The notes under the pieces are model-generated. The model ran no database searches. It was not told the origin of the DNA and was given only the letters and a program-made list of their open reading frames with translations. From DASQVO01 sp035640715 (GTDB lineage: Bacteria > Actinomycetota > Actinomycetes > Streptosporangiales > Streptosporangiaceae), in contig DASQVO010000583.1 of NCBI GenBank assembly GCA_035640715.1, forward strand, positions 1-5,336: a stretch of 5,336 nt of DNA, read 5' to 3'. Shown piece after piece: positions 1-5,149 of this stretch (position 1 is its first letter; every line of letters begins with the position of its first letter). The position numbers and the translations under genes were made by a program.

Positions 1-95
1 CTGCACCCATTGCCCACGCCAATCACAGATCCGGACCAGATGGCCCGCCCCGGCATACGACGACGCGAGCGCCTCGGCGGCATCCTCCACGAGTA
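1..95. repeat. 95-bp terminal direct repeat, left copy
   Basis: These 95 bases are identical, without any mismatch, to 5242-5336. The repeat starts and stops exactly at the window edges. That is typical of a circular contig reported with its overlap, or of an assembly-graph segment that begins and ends in the same repeated sequence. It lies inside the transposase C-terminal coding sequence, so a multicopy IS could also account for it. Confidence 0.99.
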
Positions 96-111
96 CGAAC
101 ATGCGGCCTGA
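1..111 (+). pseudogene. DDE transposase/integrase C-terminal end (fragment)
   Basis: Frame 1 is open from the first base to TGA at 109-111 and encodes the 36-residue tail of an rve-type DDE transposase. Recognisable pieces are LHPLPTPITDPD, then the basic stretch RRRERLGG, then ILHEYEHAA at the C-terminus; this ending is familiar from actinobacterial IS-type integrases that carry HRPHQGI a little upstream. The upstream part of the same frame is found at the other end of the window (5150-5336), and the frame is continuous if the molecule is circular. Only the C-terminal tail is present and no DDE catalytic residue lies in this piece. I recognise the family from memory of its C-terminus, not from a search; the IS family name is not assigned. 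Confidence 0.72.
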
Positions 112-117
112 CCTCGA

Positions 118-152
118 CGGATGAGGTTTTCGGCAAGGGCAACCTGCTGAGG
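118..152 (+). repeat. IS terminal inverted repeat, right end
   Basis: Starting 7 bp after the transposase stop, 35 bases match the reverse complement of 5070-5104 with 4 mismatches. The first 18 bases, up to GATGAGGTTTTCGGCA, are identical. The two arms face each other across the transposase remnant (through the window join), as terminal inverted repeats of an insertion sequence do. Homology fades beyond 152, so the outer tip of the element lies near there; a flanking target duplication was not found. Confidence 0.7.
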
Positions 153-199
153 AGCGAGAGCGCGTAACAAGGATCCCAGACAGGGCTGCCAGCAAGTGA

Positions 200-231
200 A
201 ACACGCCGGGCGGTTTGGCCACCCGCGTGTT
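200..231. other. Stem-loop ahead of the Uma2 gene
   Basis: AACACGC (200-206) pairs with GCGTGTT (225-231). Inside that, GGG pairs with CCC, and after one C-A mismatch GG pairs with CC, leaving a 5-nt loop TTTGG. The stem has 12 pairs and is GC-rich, with no T-run after it. It lies between the IS end and the Uma2 start codon (271). It could end transcription coming from the IS, act in the 5' leader, or be incidental. Confidence 0.4.
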
Positions 232-257
232 CATGCGAGACTGACGGTAGCCAGCGC

Positions 258-268
258 GGAGGTGGGAG
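258..268 (+). promoter_or_regulatory. Ribosome binding site deciding the Uma2 start
   Basis: GGAGGTGGGAG ends 2 bp before ATG 271, with the GGAGG core 8 bp from it. It supports this ATG over the upstream in-frame GTG at 196, which would add 25 residues that do not look like the family. Confidence 0.7.
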
Positions 269-270
269 TC

Positions 271-837
271 ATGCATGCCGTCGCATACCCGGCGCATCCC
301 GAGCCATTCACCATCGATGACCTCTACGCCCTGCCCGACGACGGGATGCGCCATGAACTCATCGACGGGGCACTGCTGGTGAGCCCTCCGCCAGCAAACA
401 GGCACCAACTCGCGGTGACCCGCTTCCTGGGCCTCCTGCTAAGCGCTAAGCCAGGCGAGTACGAAGTCCTTGACGGCCCCGGTATCCGCCTCAGCCCTGA
501 CAGGCTACTCCAGCCCGATCTGATCATCGGCCCCCGCGATGCCCTTACCGCCGACGTGCTCTACCTCGACGCGCGGGATGTCGAGGCCGCCATCGAGGTG
601 GTCAGCCCATCCAGCATCGCCACTGACCGGATCACCAAACCCGCCCTATACGCCGAAGCTGGCATAGGAATCTATATCCGCGTCGAGCAGATCGGGCCGG
701 ATGCGCCTACCGTCTACGCTTACCGGCTGGAAAGCGGCACTTACCACTTGTACACCAGCGCCCACGCCGGGCAAACTCTCACGCTCGACAAGCCGTTCCC
801 GTTTTCCTTCGACCCGGCCTTGCTGTCCGCACGCTAA
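271..837 (+). CDS. Uma2 family (DUF820) PD-(D/E)XK endonuclease-like protein
   Basis: A 188-residue protein of the Uma2/DUF820 family, whose fold is that of restriction-type PD-(D/E)XK nucleases; its biological role is poorly known. The N-terminal motif FTIDDLYALPDDGMRHELIDG (residues 13-33) is typical, with E29 conserved. The putative active site is complete: D83 in QPDLII, E109 in AIEVVSPS, and K123 in the DRITKPALYAEAGI segment. The family's usual YYW after that segment is IYI here (134-136). Length is normal. ATG 271 is chosen because GGAGGTGGGAG lies just upstream (258-268); the same frame stays open back to GTG 196, but that start sits in a hairpin stem without a ribosome site. The gene stands alone between the IS remnant and an unidentified stretch, with no partner gene. 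The family is common and multicopy in Streptomyces and cyanobacteria. Family assignment is firm; function is not. Confidence 0.88.
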   Translation: MHAVAYPAHPEPFTIDDLYALPDDGMRHELIDGALLVSPPPANRHQLAVTRFLGLLLSAKPGEYEVLDGPGIRLSPDRLLQPDLIIGPRDALTADVLYLDARDVEAAIEVVSPSSIATDRITKPALYAEAGIGIYIRVEQIGPDAPTVYAYRLESGTYHLYTSAHAGQTLTLDKPFPFSFDPALLSAR

Positions 838-1123
838 CCTGGCCGCACAGTACGGCTCGATACCGCCGGGTACCCCGTTTGCTGCCGGGTGTTGGTCAGG
901 AATAGTCGTCACGGCCCGACCCGCCCTACATCGCAGTCGCTATCCTCGCCGGAGATAGCCGTAGGCTAAGCGAGTGACTCTTACCGTGTGCTGCAGCGCG
1001 CAGGCGGGCTCATCGTCCTGCTACCTGGCCCGCTGTCCTCGCAGGCCGCCGCATTAGGGGCACGACCGAACTTCCAATCTGGGACTCCGCGCCAGAGGCG
1101 CACTGTGCGGGTCTGCCCCGACG
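838..1123. other. Non-coding stretch after the Uma2 gene
   Basis: I see no recognisable gene on either strand. Open frames here give low-complexity Arg/Pro/Ala-rich translations without family motifs. A small hairpin, GCTATC (939-944) with GATAGC (954-959), lies about 100 bp after the Uma2 stop and might be a weak terminator; there is no T-run. No tyrosine-recombinase C-terminus was found here, although integrase genes often end shortly before such attachment cores. Confidence 0.5.
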
Positions 1124-1125
1124 CT

Positions 1126-1146
1126 GTACAGCACCCAAGTACAGCA
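1126..1146 (+). promoter_or_regulatory. Paired GTACAGCA boxes (possible integrase arm sites)
   Basis: GTACAGCA occurs at 1126-1133 and 1139-1146, 13 bp apart, about 100 bp before the tRNA core. The same pair, same spacing, recurs at 4170-4190. Short direct repeats flanking an attachment core are typical of arm-type binding sites for tyrosine recombinases. No protein evidence is available in the window. Confidence 0.45.
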
Positions 1147-1244
1147 ACGGGCACGCATCCGGGCGGATCACCGGGGACCTCTGCGGACTACCGAATTCCT
1201 GCTGGCCTGGGCATATGCTGCGGTTCTCGTGCAGGTGCCGGTAT

Positions 1245-1287
1245 CTGGGGGTCAAGGGGTCGCGGGTTCAAATCCCGCCGTCCCGAC
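1245..1287 (+). other. Attachment-site core: 3' half of tRNA-Pro(GGG), copy 1
   Basis: The sequence reads as the second half of a tRNA. The anticodon loop CTGGGGG (1245-1251) contains anticodon GGG. It is followed by the 3' anticodon strand TCAAG, variable loop GGGTC, T arm GCGGG-TTCAAAT-CCCGC (1262-1278), acceptor strand CGTCCCG, discriminator A and the first C of CCA. The 5' half (an acceptor strand near CGGGACG, the D arm and the CTTGA strand) is absent upstream, so this is not a working tRNA gene. tRNA 3' halves are classic attB/attP identity segments for tyrosine recombinases, and the Streptomyces element pSAM2 is known to use a tRNA-Pro gene. The assignment as an att site is inference; the tRNA-half structure is directly visible. 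Confidence 0.8.
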
Positions 1288-1311
1288 GGTTTTCGAACGC
1301 TTATTTGCGAT

Positions 1312-1330
1312 GTACAGCAGTAGTACAGCA
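1312..1330 (+). promoter_or_regulatory. GTACAGCA boxes on the far side of core 1
   Basis: GTACAGCA occurs at 1312-1319 and 1323-1330, starting 25 bp after the tRNA half, with GTAC repeated again at 1331. These are the same octamers as on the other side of the core, so core 1 has candidate arm sites on both sides. The second core (4289-4331) has none downstream. Confidence 0.45.
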
Positions 1331-1532
1331 GTACCCAAGGAAGATCCTTAGGTCTGCACGCGGCCTTCGAGTGCCTGGACGCGGCACCGGGTTGCGCAAG
1401 CTCCGCGATCAGACAGATACGGCGGAAGCCCCGCGCGAATGCGCCACCGGATGCCGGGTCACGCGAGACCAGGCTGCCGGGACCTGCGGAAGTAAGGTGC
1501 GTTCACCGGTAGCCGCACAAGGCTCTAAGCCA

Positions 1533-1554
1533 AGTGCAATCTGCAGATTGCACT
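1533..1554. promoter_or_regulatory. Perfect 22-bp palindrome (operator-like) after the MFS gene
   Basis: AGTGCAATCTG is followed directly by its own reverse complement, with no spacer. The symmetry extends to AGCC (1528-1531) and GGCT (1555-1558) around one unpaired A. It lies 25 bp beyond the stop codon of the exporter. A spacerless palindrome of this length resembles an operator for a dimeric repressor (TetR-like) more than a terminator, and no T-run follows on either strand. It could still fold in RNA and end MFS transcription. No gene starts close to it, so a regulated gene may have been lost. Confidence 0.6.
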
Positions 1555-1579
1555 GGCTAAGGGCCGGGTCCGTGGCGGA

Positions 1580-3022
1580 TCACGCTTGCGGGCAGTCCGT
1601 CAGCACGGGTTCATCGTCCCGTCCGGCCGGGAGAGGCTGGACCTCTGGAGTGGCTGGGCCGGGCTGCTGCCGGCGCTGCGGTCGCAGGGCGATCGCCGCC
1701 ACGACGATGGACGCGGCGCCCAGGCTGGTGCCGACTTCCCAGGCGAGGTGGTAGCCGCCGGTGAGTGATTGCGCCGTTTGGCTGCTTCCGGTGCGGGTGG
1801 CGGCGAGCGTGGTCAGCACCGCGACGCCGAGCGCCCCGCCCACCTGCTGCGCGGTGTTGAACACTCCGGAGACGACGCCGGCGTCGGCGTCGGTGGCGGC
1901 CGACATGCCCAGGGTGGTCACGGCCGGCAGGGTCAGCCCGCCGCCGACGCCGAAGAGCACGAGTAGCGGCAGGAGGTGCGTGGCGTAGGTGGCGTGCGCG
2001 GGGATCCGGGTGAGCAGCCCCAGTGTCGCCGTGATCATCACCAGGCCGCTGATCAGCACGGATTGGGGCCCGAAGCGACCGATCAGCCGGGCCGACAGGC
2101 CGAGCGACACCGCGGCGATGACGGCGGCGGTCGGGAACAGGCCCAGGCCCGCGGCGGCGGGGCGGAAGCCCAGCACGTGCTGCATGTACAGGGTGATGAT
2201 GACCTGGAATCCCATGGCGGCGCCGATGATGAGCAGCTGAGTGAGGTTGGCGCCGGAGAAGTTGCGGGAGGCGAAGATGCGCAGCGGGAGCAGCGGTGTC
2301 CGCGCGGTGGCCTGCCGGACGACGAATCCGGCGAGCAGCGCGATCGCGATGAGCCCGGCCCACCAGTCCGAGTGCTGGACGATGGCGTAGACGCCGAGCA
2401 TGATCCCGGTGGTCGCCAGGATCGCGCCGAGCCCGTCCGCGCCGGCACGCAGGCCGATGCCCTGGTCCGCGGCCAGCAGCCGCCACCCGGTAATCCCGGC
2501 GAGCAGGCCGATCGGCAGGTTCACGAAGAAGATCCAGTGCCAGCTCGCCAGCTGGACGAGCAGGCCGCCGATGATCAGGCCGGCTGAGGCGCCGACGGCG
2601 CCGACGAAGGAAAACGCGCCGATCGCCCGCCCTTGCTCGGCGGGCTGGTCGAACAGCCGGACGATCATGCCGAGGGTGACCGCAGACGCCATGGCACCGC
2701 CGATGCCCTGGACGAACCGGGCAGTGATCAGCATCCCGGGGCCGGCCGAAAGCCCGCACACCAGCGAGGCGAGGGTGAACAGGACAAGGCCGGACAGGAA
2801 CATGCGCTTGCGGCCGAGCAGATCGCCCAGACGGCCGCTCAGCAGCAACAGCCCGCCGAACGCGATCATGTACGAGTTCATGACCCAGCTCAGGCTGGCC
2901 GCGGTGAAACCGAGGTCGGCCTGGATCGTGGGCAGCGCGACGGTCACGATCGTGCCGTCGAGGATGATCATCAATGTGGCCGTGCACAAGATGACGAGCT
3001 CGAACCAGCGGGAGCGAAGCAT
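1580..3022 (-). CDS. MFS drug exporter, DHA2 (EmrB/QacA) type, 14 TM
   Basis: A 480-residue inner-membrane proton antiporter of the DHA2 drug-efflux family. Hydrophobic segments fit 14 helices, from about 8-30 to 430-447. Family motifs are intact: LDGTIVTVALP in TM1 (21-31, motif D1), GRLGDLLGRKR in the first cytoplasmic loop (63-73, motif A), R102 with QGIGGA in TM4 (motif B), and G148-L-I-I-GG-L-L in TM5 (motif C form with L where other subgroups have P). The C-terminal 35 residues are polar and Pro-rich. ATG 3022 is preceded by AGGAGAGG at the right distance; the frame stays open far upstream but encodes no family sequence there. MarR (3405-3899) lies upstream on the same strand and probably regulates it. 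The substrate cannot be read from sequence; antibiotics, dyes or a native metabolite are possible. Family assignment is very secure. Confidence 0.95.
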   Translation of the reverse strand: MLRSRWFELVILCTATLMIILDGTIVTVALPTIQADLGFTAASLSWVMNSYMIAFGGLLLLSGRLGDLLGRKRMFLSGLVLFTLASLVCGLSAGPGMLITARFVQGIGGAMASAVTLGMIVRLFDQPAEQGRAIGAFSFVGAVGASAGLIIGGLLVQLASWHWIFFVNLPIGLLAGITGWRLLAADQGIGLRAGADGLGAILATTGIMLGVYAIVQHSDWWAGLIAIALLAGFVVRQATARTPLLPLRIFASRNFSGANLTQLLIIGAAMGFQVIITLYMQHVLGFRPAAAGLGLFPTAAVIAAVSLGLSARLIGRFGPQSVLISGLVMITATLGLLTRIPAHATYATHLLPLLVLFGVGGGLTLPAVTTLGMSAATDADAGVVSGVFNTAQQVGGALGVAVLTTLAATRTGSSQTAQSLTGGYHLAWEVGTSLGAASIVVAAIALRPQRRQQPGPATPEVQPLPAGRDDEPVLTDCPQA

Positions 3023-3026
3023 GTGA

Positions 3027-3050
3027 CCTCTCCTAGTCGATGAACCTCCT
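3027..3050 (-). promoter_or_regulatory. Two tandem Shine-Dalgarno sequences before the exporter
   Basis: On the minus strand AGGAGG (3045-3050) is followed 10 nt later by AGGAGAGG (3027-3034), which sits 4 nt before ATG 3022. The nearer one sets the exporter start. The outer one has no start codon at a usable distance before an in-frame TAG, so it is either incidental or a standby site. Confidence 0.5.
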
Positions 3051-3056
3051 GGAGAG

Positions 3057-3104
3057 ACCGTAACAGATAATCTAAAAATAGACAATCTTCTGTTAGACGA
3101 TATC
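3057..3104 (-). promoter_or_regulatory. Exporter promoter with clustered MarR-type half-sites
   Basis: An AT-rich island in GC-rich DNA. Half-sites of the form WTAGAYNAT occur at 3078-3086 and 3093-3101 (plus) and as TTAGATTAT on the minus strand at 3067-3075. The inner pair makes an imperfect inverted repeat, ATAATCTA...TAGACAAT, and TAACAG/CTGTTA (3061-3066, 3090-3095) frames it. Possible minus-strand promoters are CTAACA-16 nt-TAGATT and TTGTCT-17 nt-TACGGT, both covered by these sites. The box CTGTTAGACGAT (3090-3101) recurs as CTGTTAGATAAT before the MarR gene. Repression by MarR is inference from this match and gene order. Confidence 0.6.
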
Positions 3105-3404
3105 GGCCCGAGACGCGGCGGGAAGCAGGCAGTCCGGCAAGCGGCTCTCCCACCGAGGCCCTTCGCCCTCATTGAGGGAGCGAACCTTGGTGAACGTCTT
3201 TGTCTTGGCGGATAAAACATCTTGCGGAAAGCGCCTCTGCACCCCGATCGGGCGGCATCCGTGGGCTTCGGTCGGTCCGGAGCCGGCCCGTCGTCCTGCG
3301 CGGCTTCAAGCCCGACCATCGCAGTCAGGCCGCGGCGGGCAGGGCAAGCACCGCCTCGGCCGATGCCAGGGACCCGAACGACCGAAGCGCGGATCCGCCG
3401 GTTA
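3105..3404. other. 300-bp gap between regulator and exporter, no gene seen
   Basis: MarR and exporter genes of one unit are usually close; here 300 bp of GC-rich DNA intervenes before the exporter promoter. Frames on both strands are open but give Arg/Pro/Ala-rich translations with no recognised motif, and none has a convincing ribosome site. The 156-residue in-frame extension of the exporter runs through it and looks like chance. It may be the remains of a lost gene. Confidence 0.5.
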
Positions 3405-3899
3405 CTAGCTCGGCACACGTGCCCTTCGCACCGGCCGCTCGCACTCGATGGGCTCGGCGAGCAGCCCGCCCACAAGGCTGGTCAGCGCGTCGACGAACAC
3501 CTGGCGCTGCTCCTCCGGCAGTGCGTCCAGCACTTCGCCATGCACCCGGTCGGCGACCCGGTGACCCGCGGCGACGGCTTCGGCGCCCGCAGGGGTGACG
3601 GTGACGATCCGCGCCCGCCGGTCGGCCGGCGACGGCCTCCGCTCCGCGTAGCCCTCACGCTCGAGCTCGTCCAGGGTGTTGAGCATCGTGGTCTTGTCCA
3701 GGTCGGACAGCTTCGCGAGTTCGATCTGCGTGTATTCGCCGGACATCGCGTGGTTGAGCACGCAGTAGGCCCGCGGTGTCATCCCGATCTCGGCGAAGGC
3801 GGCGGTCATCCGGGTGGCCAGGACATGGGAGGCATGAGCCAGCAGGAAGCTCAGGTCAATGACCTGCCGCTCCCGGGCCACAGGCGTTGCAACGGCCAT
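3405..3899 (-). CDS. MarR-family transcriptional regulator
   Basis: A 164-residue winged-helix regulator that binds DNA as a dimer, often released by small phenolic or drug ligands. An N-terminal helical dimerisation part (about 13-50) includes MTPRAYCVLNH. The winged helix-turn-helix follows: YTQIELAKLSDLDKTTMLNTL (56-76), then the wing with RRPSPADRRAR, holding the hallmark D93-R94-R95, and VTPAGAEAV. A long C-terminal dimerisation helix follows (about 110-148). Size is normal. ATG 3899 is the first start in the conserved frame; the nearest Shine-Dalgarno-like sequence (AGGAG, about 15 nt upstream) is rather far, so translation initiation may be weak. It lies upstream of the exporter in the same direction, and the box CTGTTAGAYRAT occurs before both genes, suggesting repression of the exporter and of itself. 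The ligand is unknown. Confidence 0.93.
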   Translation of the reverse strand: MAVATPVARERQVIDLSFLLAHASHVLATRMTAAFAEIGMTPRAYCVLNHAMSGEYTQIELAKLSDLDKTTMLNTLDELEREGYAERRPSPADRRARIVTVTPAGAEAVAAGHRVADRVHGEVLDALPEEQRQVFVDALTSLVGGLLAEPIECERPVRRARVPS

Positions 3900-3917
3900 G
3901 GGCCCAGGATACGTCTC

Positions 3918-3948
3918 CTGTTAGATAATCCCGTGACAGACTTGTCTG
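3918..3948 (-). promoter_or_regulatory. Putative MarR autoregulatory operator
   Basis: CTGTTAGATAAT (3918-3929) matches the exporter-promoter box CTGTTAGACGAT at 10 of 12 positions. Ten bases further is the inverted repeat CAGAC-TT-GTCTG (3937-3948). Both lie 19-50 bp ahead of the MarR start, where a promoter is expected. Binding is inferred, not shown. Confidence 0.5.
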
Positions 3949-4167
3949 CTGCCGTGCCGCCGCCTCACAGGCTGCAGCGGAGTCCGGCGAGGCGTCTGCC
4001 CGGCCGCCCGGCTCTCATGCGTGCGCTGGCTACGTAAATGGCCGCACCGTTTCACCGGTGTTGCGCGTCCCATCAGCGAGCGGTTCTCGGCCCCGGCCAC
4101 CCCTGCAATCTGAGAACCCGCAAGTTGAGACGCACGGCAGCACAACGCTGAGACCACGGACGCCCGC

Positions 4168-4331
4168 CTGTACAGCACCGAGGTACAGCAACGGGCACGC
4201 ATCCGGGCACACCACCGGGGACCTCTGTGGACTGATGAATTCCTGCTGACCTGGGCGTATGCTGCGGTTCGCATGCAGGTGCCGGTATCTGGGGGTCAAG
4301 GGGCCGCGGGTTCAAATCCCGCCGTCCCGAC
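4168..4331 (+). repeat. 164-bp direct repeat containing attachment core, copy 2
   Basis: Gapless match to 1124-1287 with about 14 differences. It includes two GTACAGCA boxes (4170-4177, 4183-4190) and the tRNA-Pro half at its end. Further upstream, only the short AATCTGRGA (4107-4115 against 1076-1084) hints at older similarity. Copies 1 and 2 are 3044 bp apart in the same orientation and bracket the exporter/regulator pair. Confidence 0.93.
4289..4331 (+). other. Attachment-site core: 3' half of tRNA-Pro(GGG), copy 2
   Basis: Identical to the first core except for one T-to-C change in the variable loop (4304). It again starts at the anticodon loop CTGGGGG and ends at the discriminator A plus one C. 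There is no tRNA 5' half upstream. What follows within about 15 bp is a truncated toxin gene, not the GTACAGCA arm seen after core 1, so this is the outer boundary of the bracketed segment. Confidence 0.8.
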
Positions 4332-4344
4332 TGGTAAGAGGGGT

Positions 4345-4593
4345 TTTTACGGCCCGGCCCTCGGCCACCCGCTGGCTGACCGGATCGCCGGGTCGTGGCT
4401 GCACAACCTGAAAGAGCTGCGGCCGGGGTCGAGCGGTGCCAGCGAGGTGCGGATCTTGTTCATCTTCGACCCGGCACGCAACGCGGTGCTGCTGGTAGCC
4501 GGCGACAAGTCCGGCCAGCGGCGGGAGTGGTACGCGCAGGCGATCCCGGCCGCGGAAGCGGCGTACGAGGCCTATCTGAAGGAACAGCGATGA
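4345..4593 (+). pseudogene. HigB/Gp49-like toxin gene lacking its N-terminal part
   Basis: The preserved portion, from about GPALGHPLADRI through LHNLKELRPGSSG, VRILFIFDP and VLLVAGDKSG to AYEAYLKEQR, is the C-terminal two thirds of a RelE/HigB-superfamily (phage Gp49-like) toxin, normally an mRNA-cleaving RNase of about 110-120 residues. About 45-50 N-terminal residues are missing. Their place is taken by the tRNA-Pro attachment core, which ends 14 bp before the homology begins. The frame stays open back to ATG 4273 inside the repeat, so a chimeric 106-residue protein could be made, but there is no clear ribosome site. Its stop overlaps the antitoxin start as ATGA, the usual coupling. The C-terminal basic/aromatic residues are kept, but loss of the first strand and helices makes activity unlikely. 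Truncation by an integration or recombination event is inferred. Confidence 0.75.
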
Positions 4594-4916
4594 GCGAGCA
4601 GCCCGAGTTCTTCACCTACACCCGCGATGAGTTTATGGACGAGTTCGTCCACCCCGACGACCGCGCGGCCGTGGAGGAAGCACGGCAGAAGCGCGCGCTC
4701 CAGGTCCGGGCCGAGTACCTGACCGAGATGCGGAAGAAAGCAGGTATGACCCAGGCCGAGGTCGCCGAGGCTATGGGGGTATCCCAGCAACGCGTCTCGG
4801 CGATCGAAAGCGGCTCCGTGGCAGAACTCGCAACCTTGGCAGACTACATCCGCGCCCTCGGCGGCGAGCTTAAGGTCATCGCCGACTTCGGCGACTCATG
4901 GCGGCGCGTCGCCTGA
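4590..4916 (+). CDS. Xre-family antitoxin of a HigB-type toxin-antitoxin pair
   Basis: A 108-residue cytoplasmic DNA-binding antitoxin. Residues 1-42 form the partner-binding/linker part (FTYTRDEFMDEFVHPDDRAAVEEARQ pattern). A Cro/C1-type helix-turn-helix follows: LTEMRKKAGMTQAEVAEAMG, then the recognition helix VSQQRVSAIESG (64-75), then LATLADYIRALGGELKVIADFGD (80-102), the standard ending of this class. ATG 4590 overlaps the toxin stop by 4 nt (ATGA), and AAGGAA lies just upstream (4579-4584). In this reverse order (toxin first) the antitoxin neutralises the toxin by direct binding and represses the operon. Here the toxin is truncated and the original promoter presumably lost, so expression would depend on read-through from the attachment repeat. 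The antitoxin frame is full length and undamaged. Confidence 0.9.
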   Translation: MSEQPEFFTYTRDEFMDEFVHPDDRAAVEEARQKRALQVRAEYLTEMRKKAGMTQAEVAEAMGVSQQRVSAIESGSVAELATLADYIRALGGELKVIADFGDSWRRVA

Positions 4917-5069
4917 CTACCGGCGCTGCGGATCTGCCCCTGTACAGGCTGATCGGATCGAGCGGCGGTCATCCGTACGCCGTCACGGAAATGCGCCGCA
5001 CGAGGCGCTGAACAGCCGGTCGCACGCTTCAGCCAGCTGTGTCAGCGCAATCACCGTCCGTACCTGCCG
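4917..5069. other. Spacer between antitoxin and IS left end
   Basis: No gene recognised. A 10-bp perfect palindrome, CCTGTACAGG (4939-4948), lies 23 bp after the antitoxin stop; it is too short to interpret. A minus-strand open frame covers the region but has no known motif. Confidence 0.4.
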
Positions 5070-5104
5070 CCCCAGAAGGCTGCCCCTGCCGAAAACCTCA
5101 TCCG
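5070..5104 (-). repeat. IS terminal inverted repeat, left end
   Basis: The reverse complement matches 118-152 at 31 of 35 positions, the first 18 without a mismatch. It precedes the transposase remnant. Together the two arms enclose about 324 bp when the window is closed into a circle, far too short for an intact DDE IS (usually 1 kb or more). Confidence 0.7.
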
Positions 5105-5149
5105 CCCTGGTGGGAGCCGGTGCGCGGGGTGCGCGCGGTCTCGGGCGCG

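Larger units (their letters stand above)
1124..1287 (+). repeat. 164-bp direct repeat containing attachment core, copy 1
   Basis: This segment aligns without gaps to 4168-4331, with about 14 differences in 164 bases (about 91% identity). It holds two GTACAGCA boxes 13 bp apart at its left end, an unstructured middle, and at its right end the 3' half of a tRNA-Pro. Similarity stops sharply at 1287/4331, where the tRNA ends. That is the pattern of two related element ends, each joined to a tRNA attachment core. Confidence 0.93.

Noticed and set aside
196..270. GTG start for the Uma2 gene
   Set aside because: It lies at the edge of the hairpin, has no ribosome site, and the added 25 residues do not resemble the family. 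ATG 271 has a strong GGAGG site.
1010..1255. Similar small minus-strand proteins starting MTPRYRHLH at two loci (1255 and 4299)
   Set aside because: They resemble each other only because both lie antisense on the 164-bp repeat and tRNA half. Their similarity ends with the repeat, and no ribosome site is evident.
1245..1287. A complete tRNA gene
   Set aside because: Only the part from the anticodon loop onward is present at both sites; no matching 5' acceptor strand or D arm lies upstream.
1126..1330. CRISPR-like repeats (GTACAGCA series)
   Set aside because: The repeat units are only 8 bp with irregular short gaps, and no cas gene is present.
1611..2987. Long open frames overlapping the exporter in other frames (458 residues minus; several of 120-210 residues plus)
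   Set aside because: Their translations are His/Arg/Pro- or Gly/Asp-rich and lack motifs, as expected of shadow frames in high-GC coding DNA.
3023..3475. Upstream extension of the exporter to a 631-residue protein
   Set aside because: The added residues show no family similarity and overlap the MarR gene. The promoter-like AT-rich island and the ribosome site before ATG 3022 fit the shorter form.
3222..4037. 271-residue plus-strand frame opposite the MarR gene
   Set aside because: It is antisense to a clear MarR gene, has no motif and no ribosome site.
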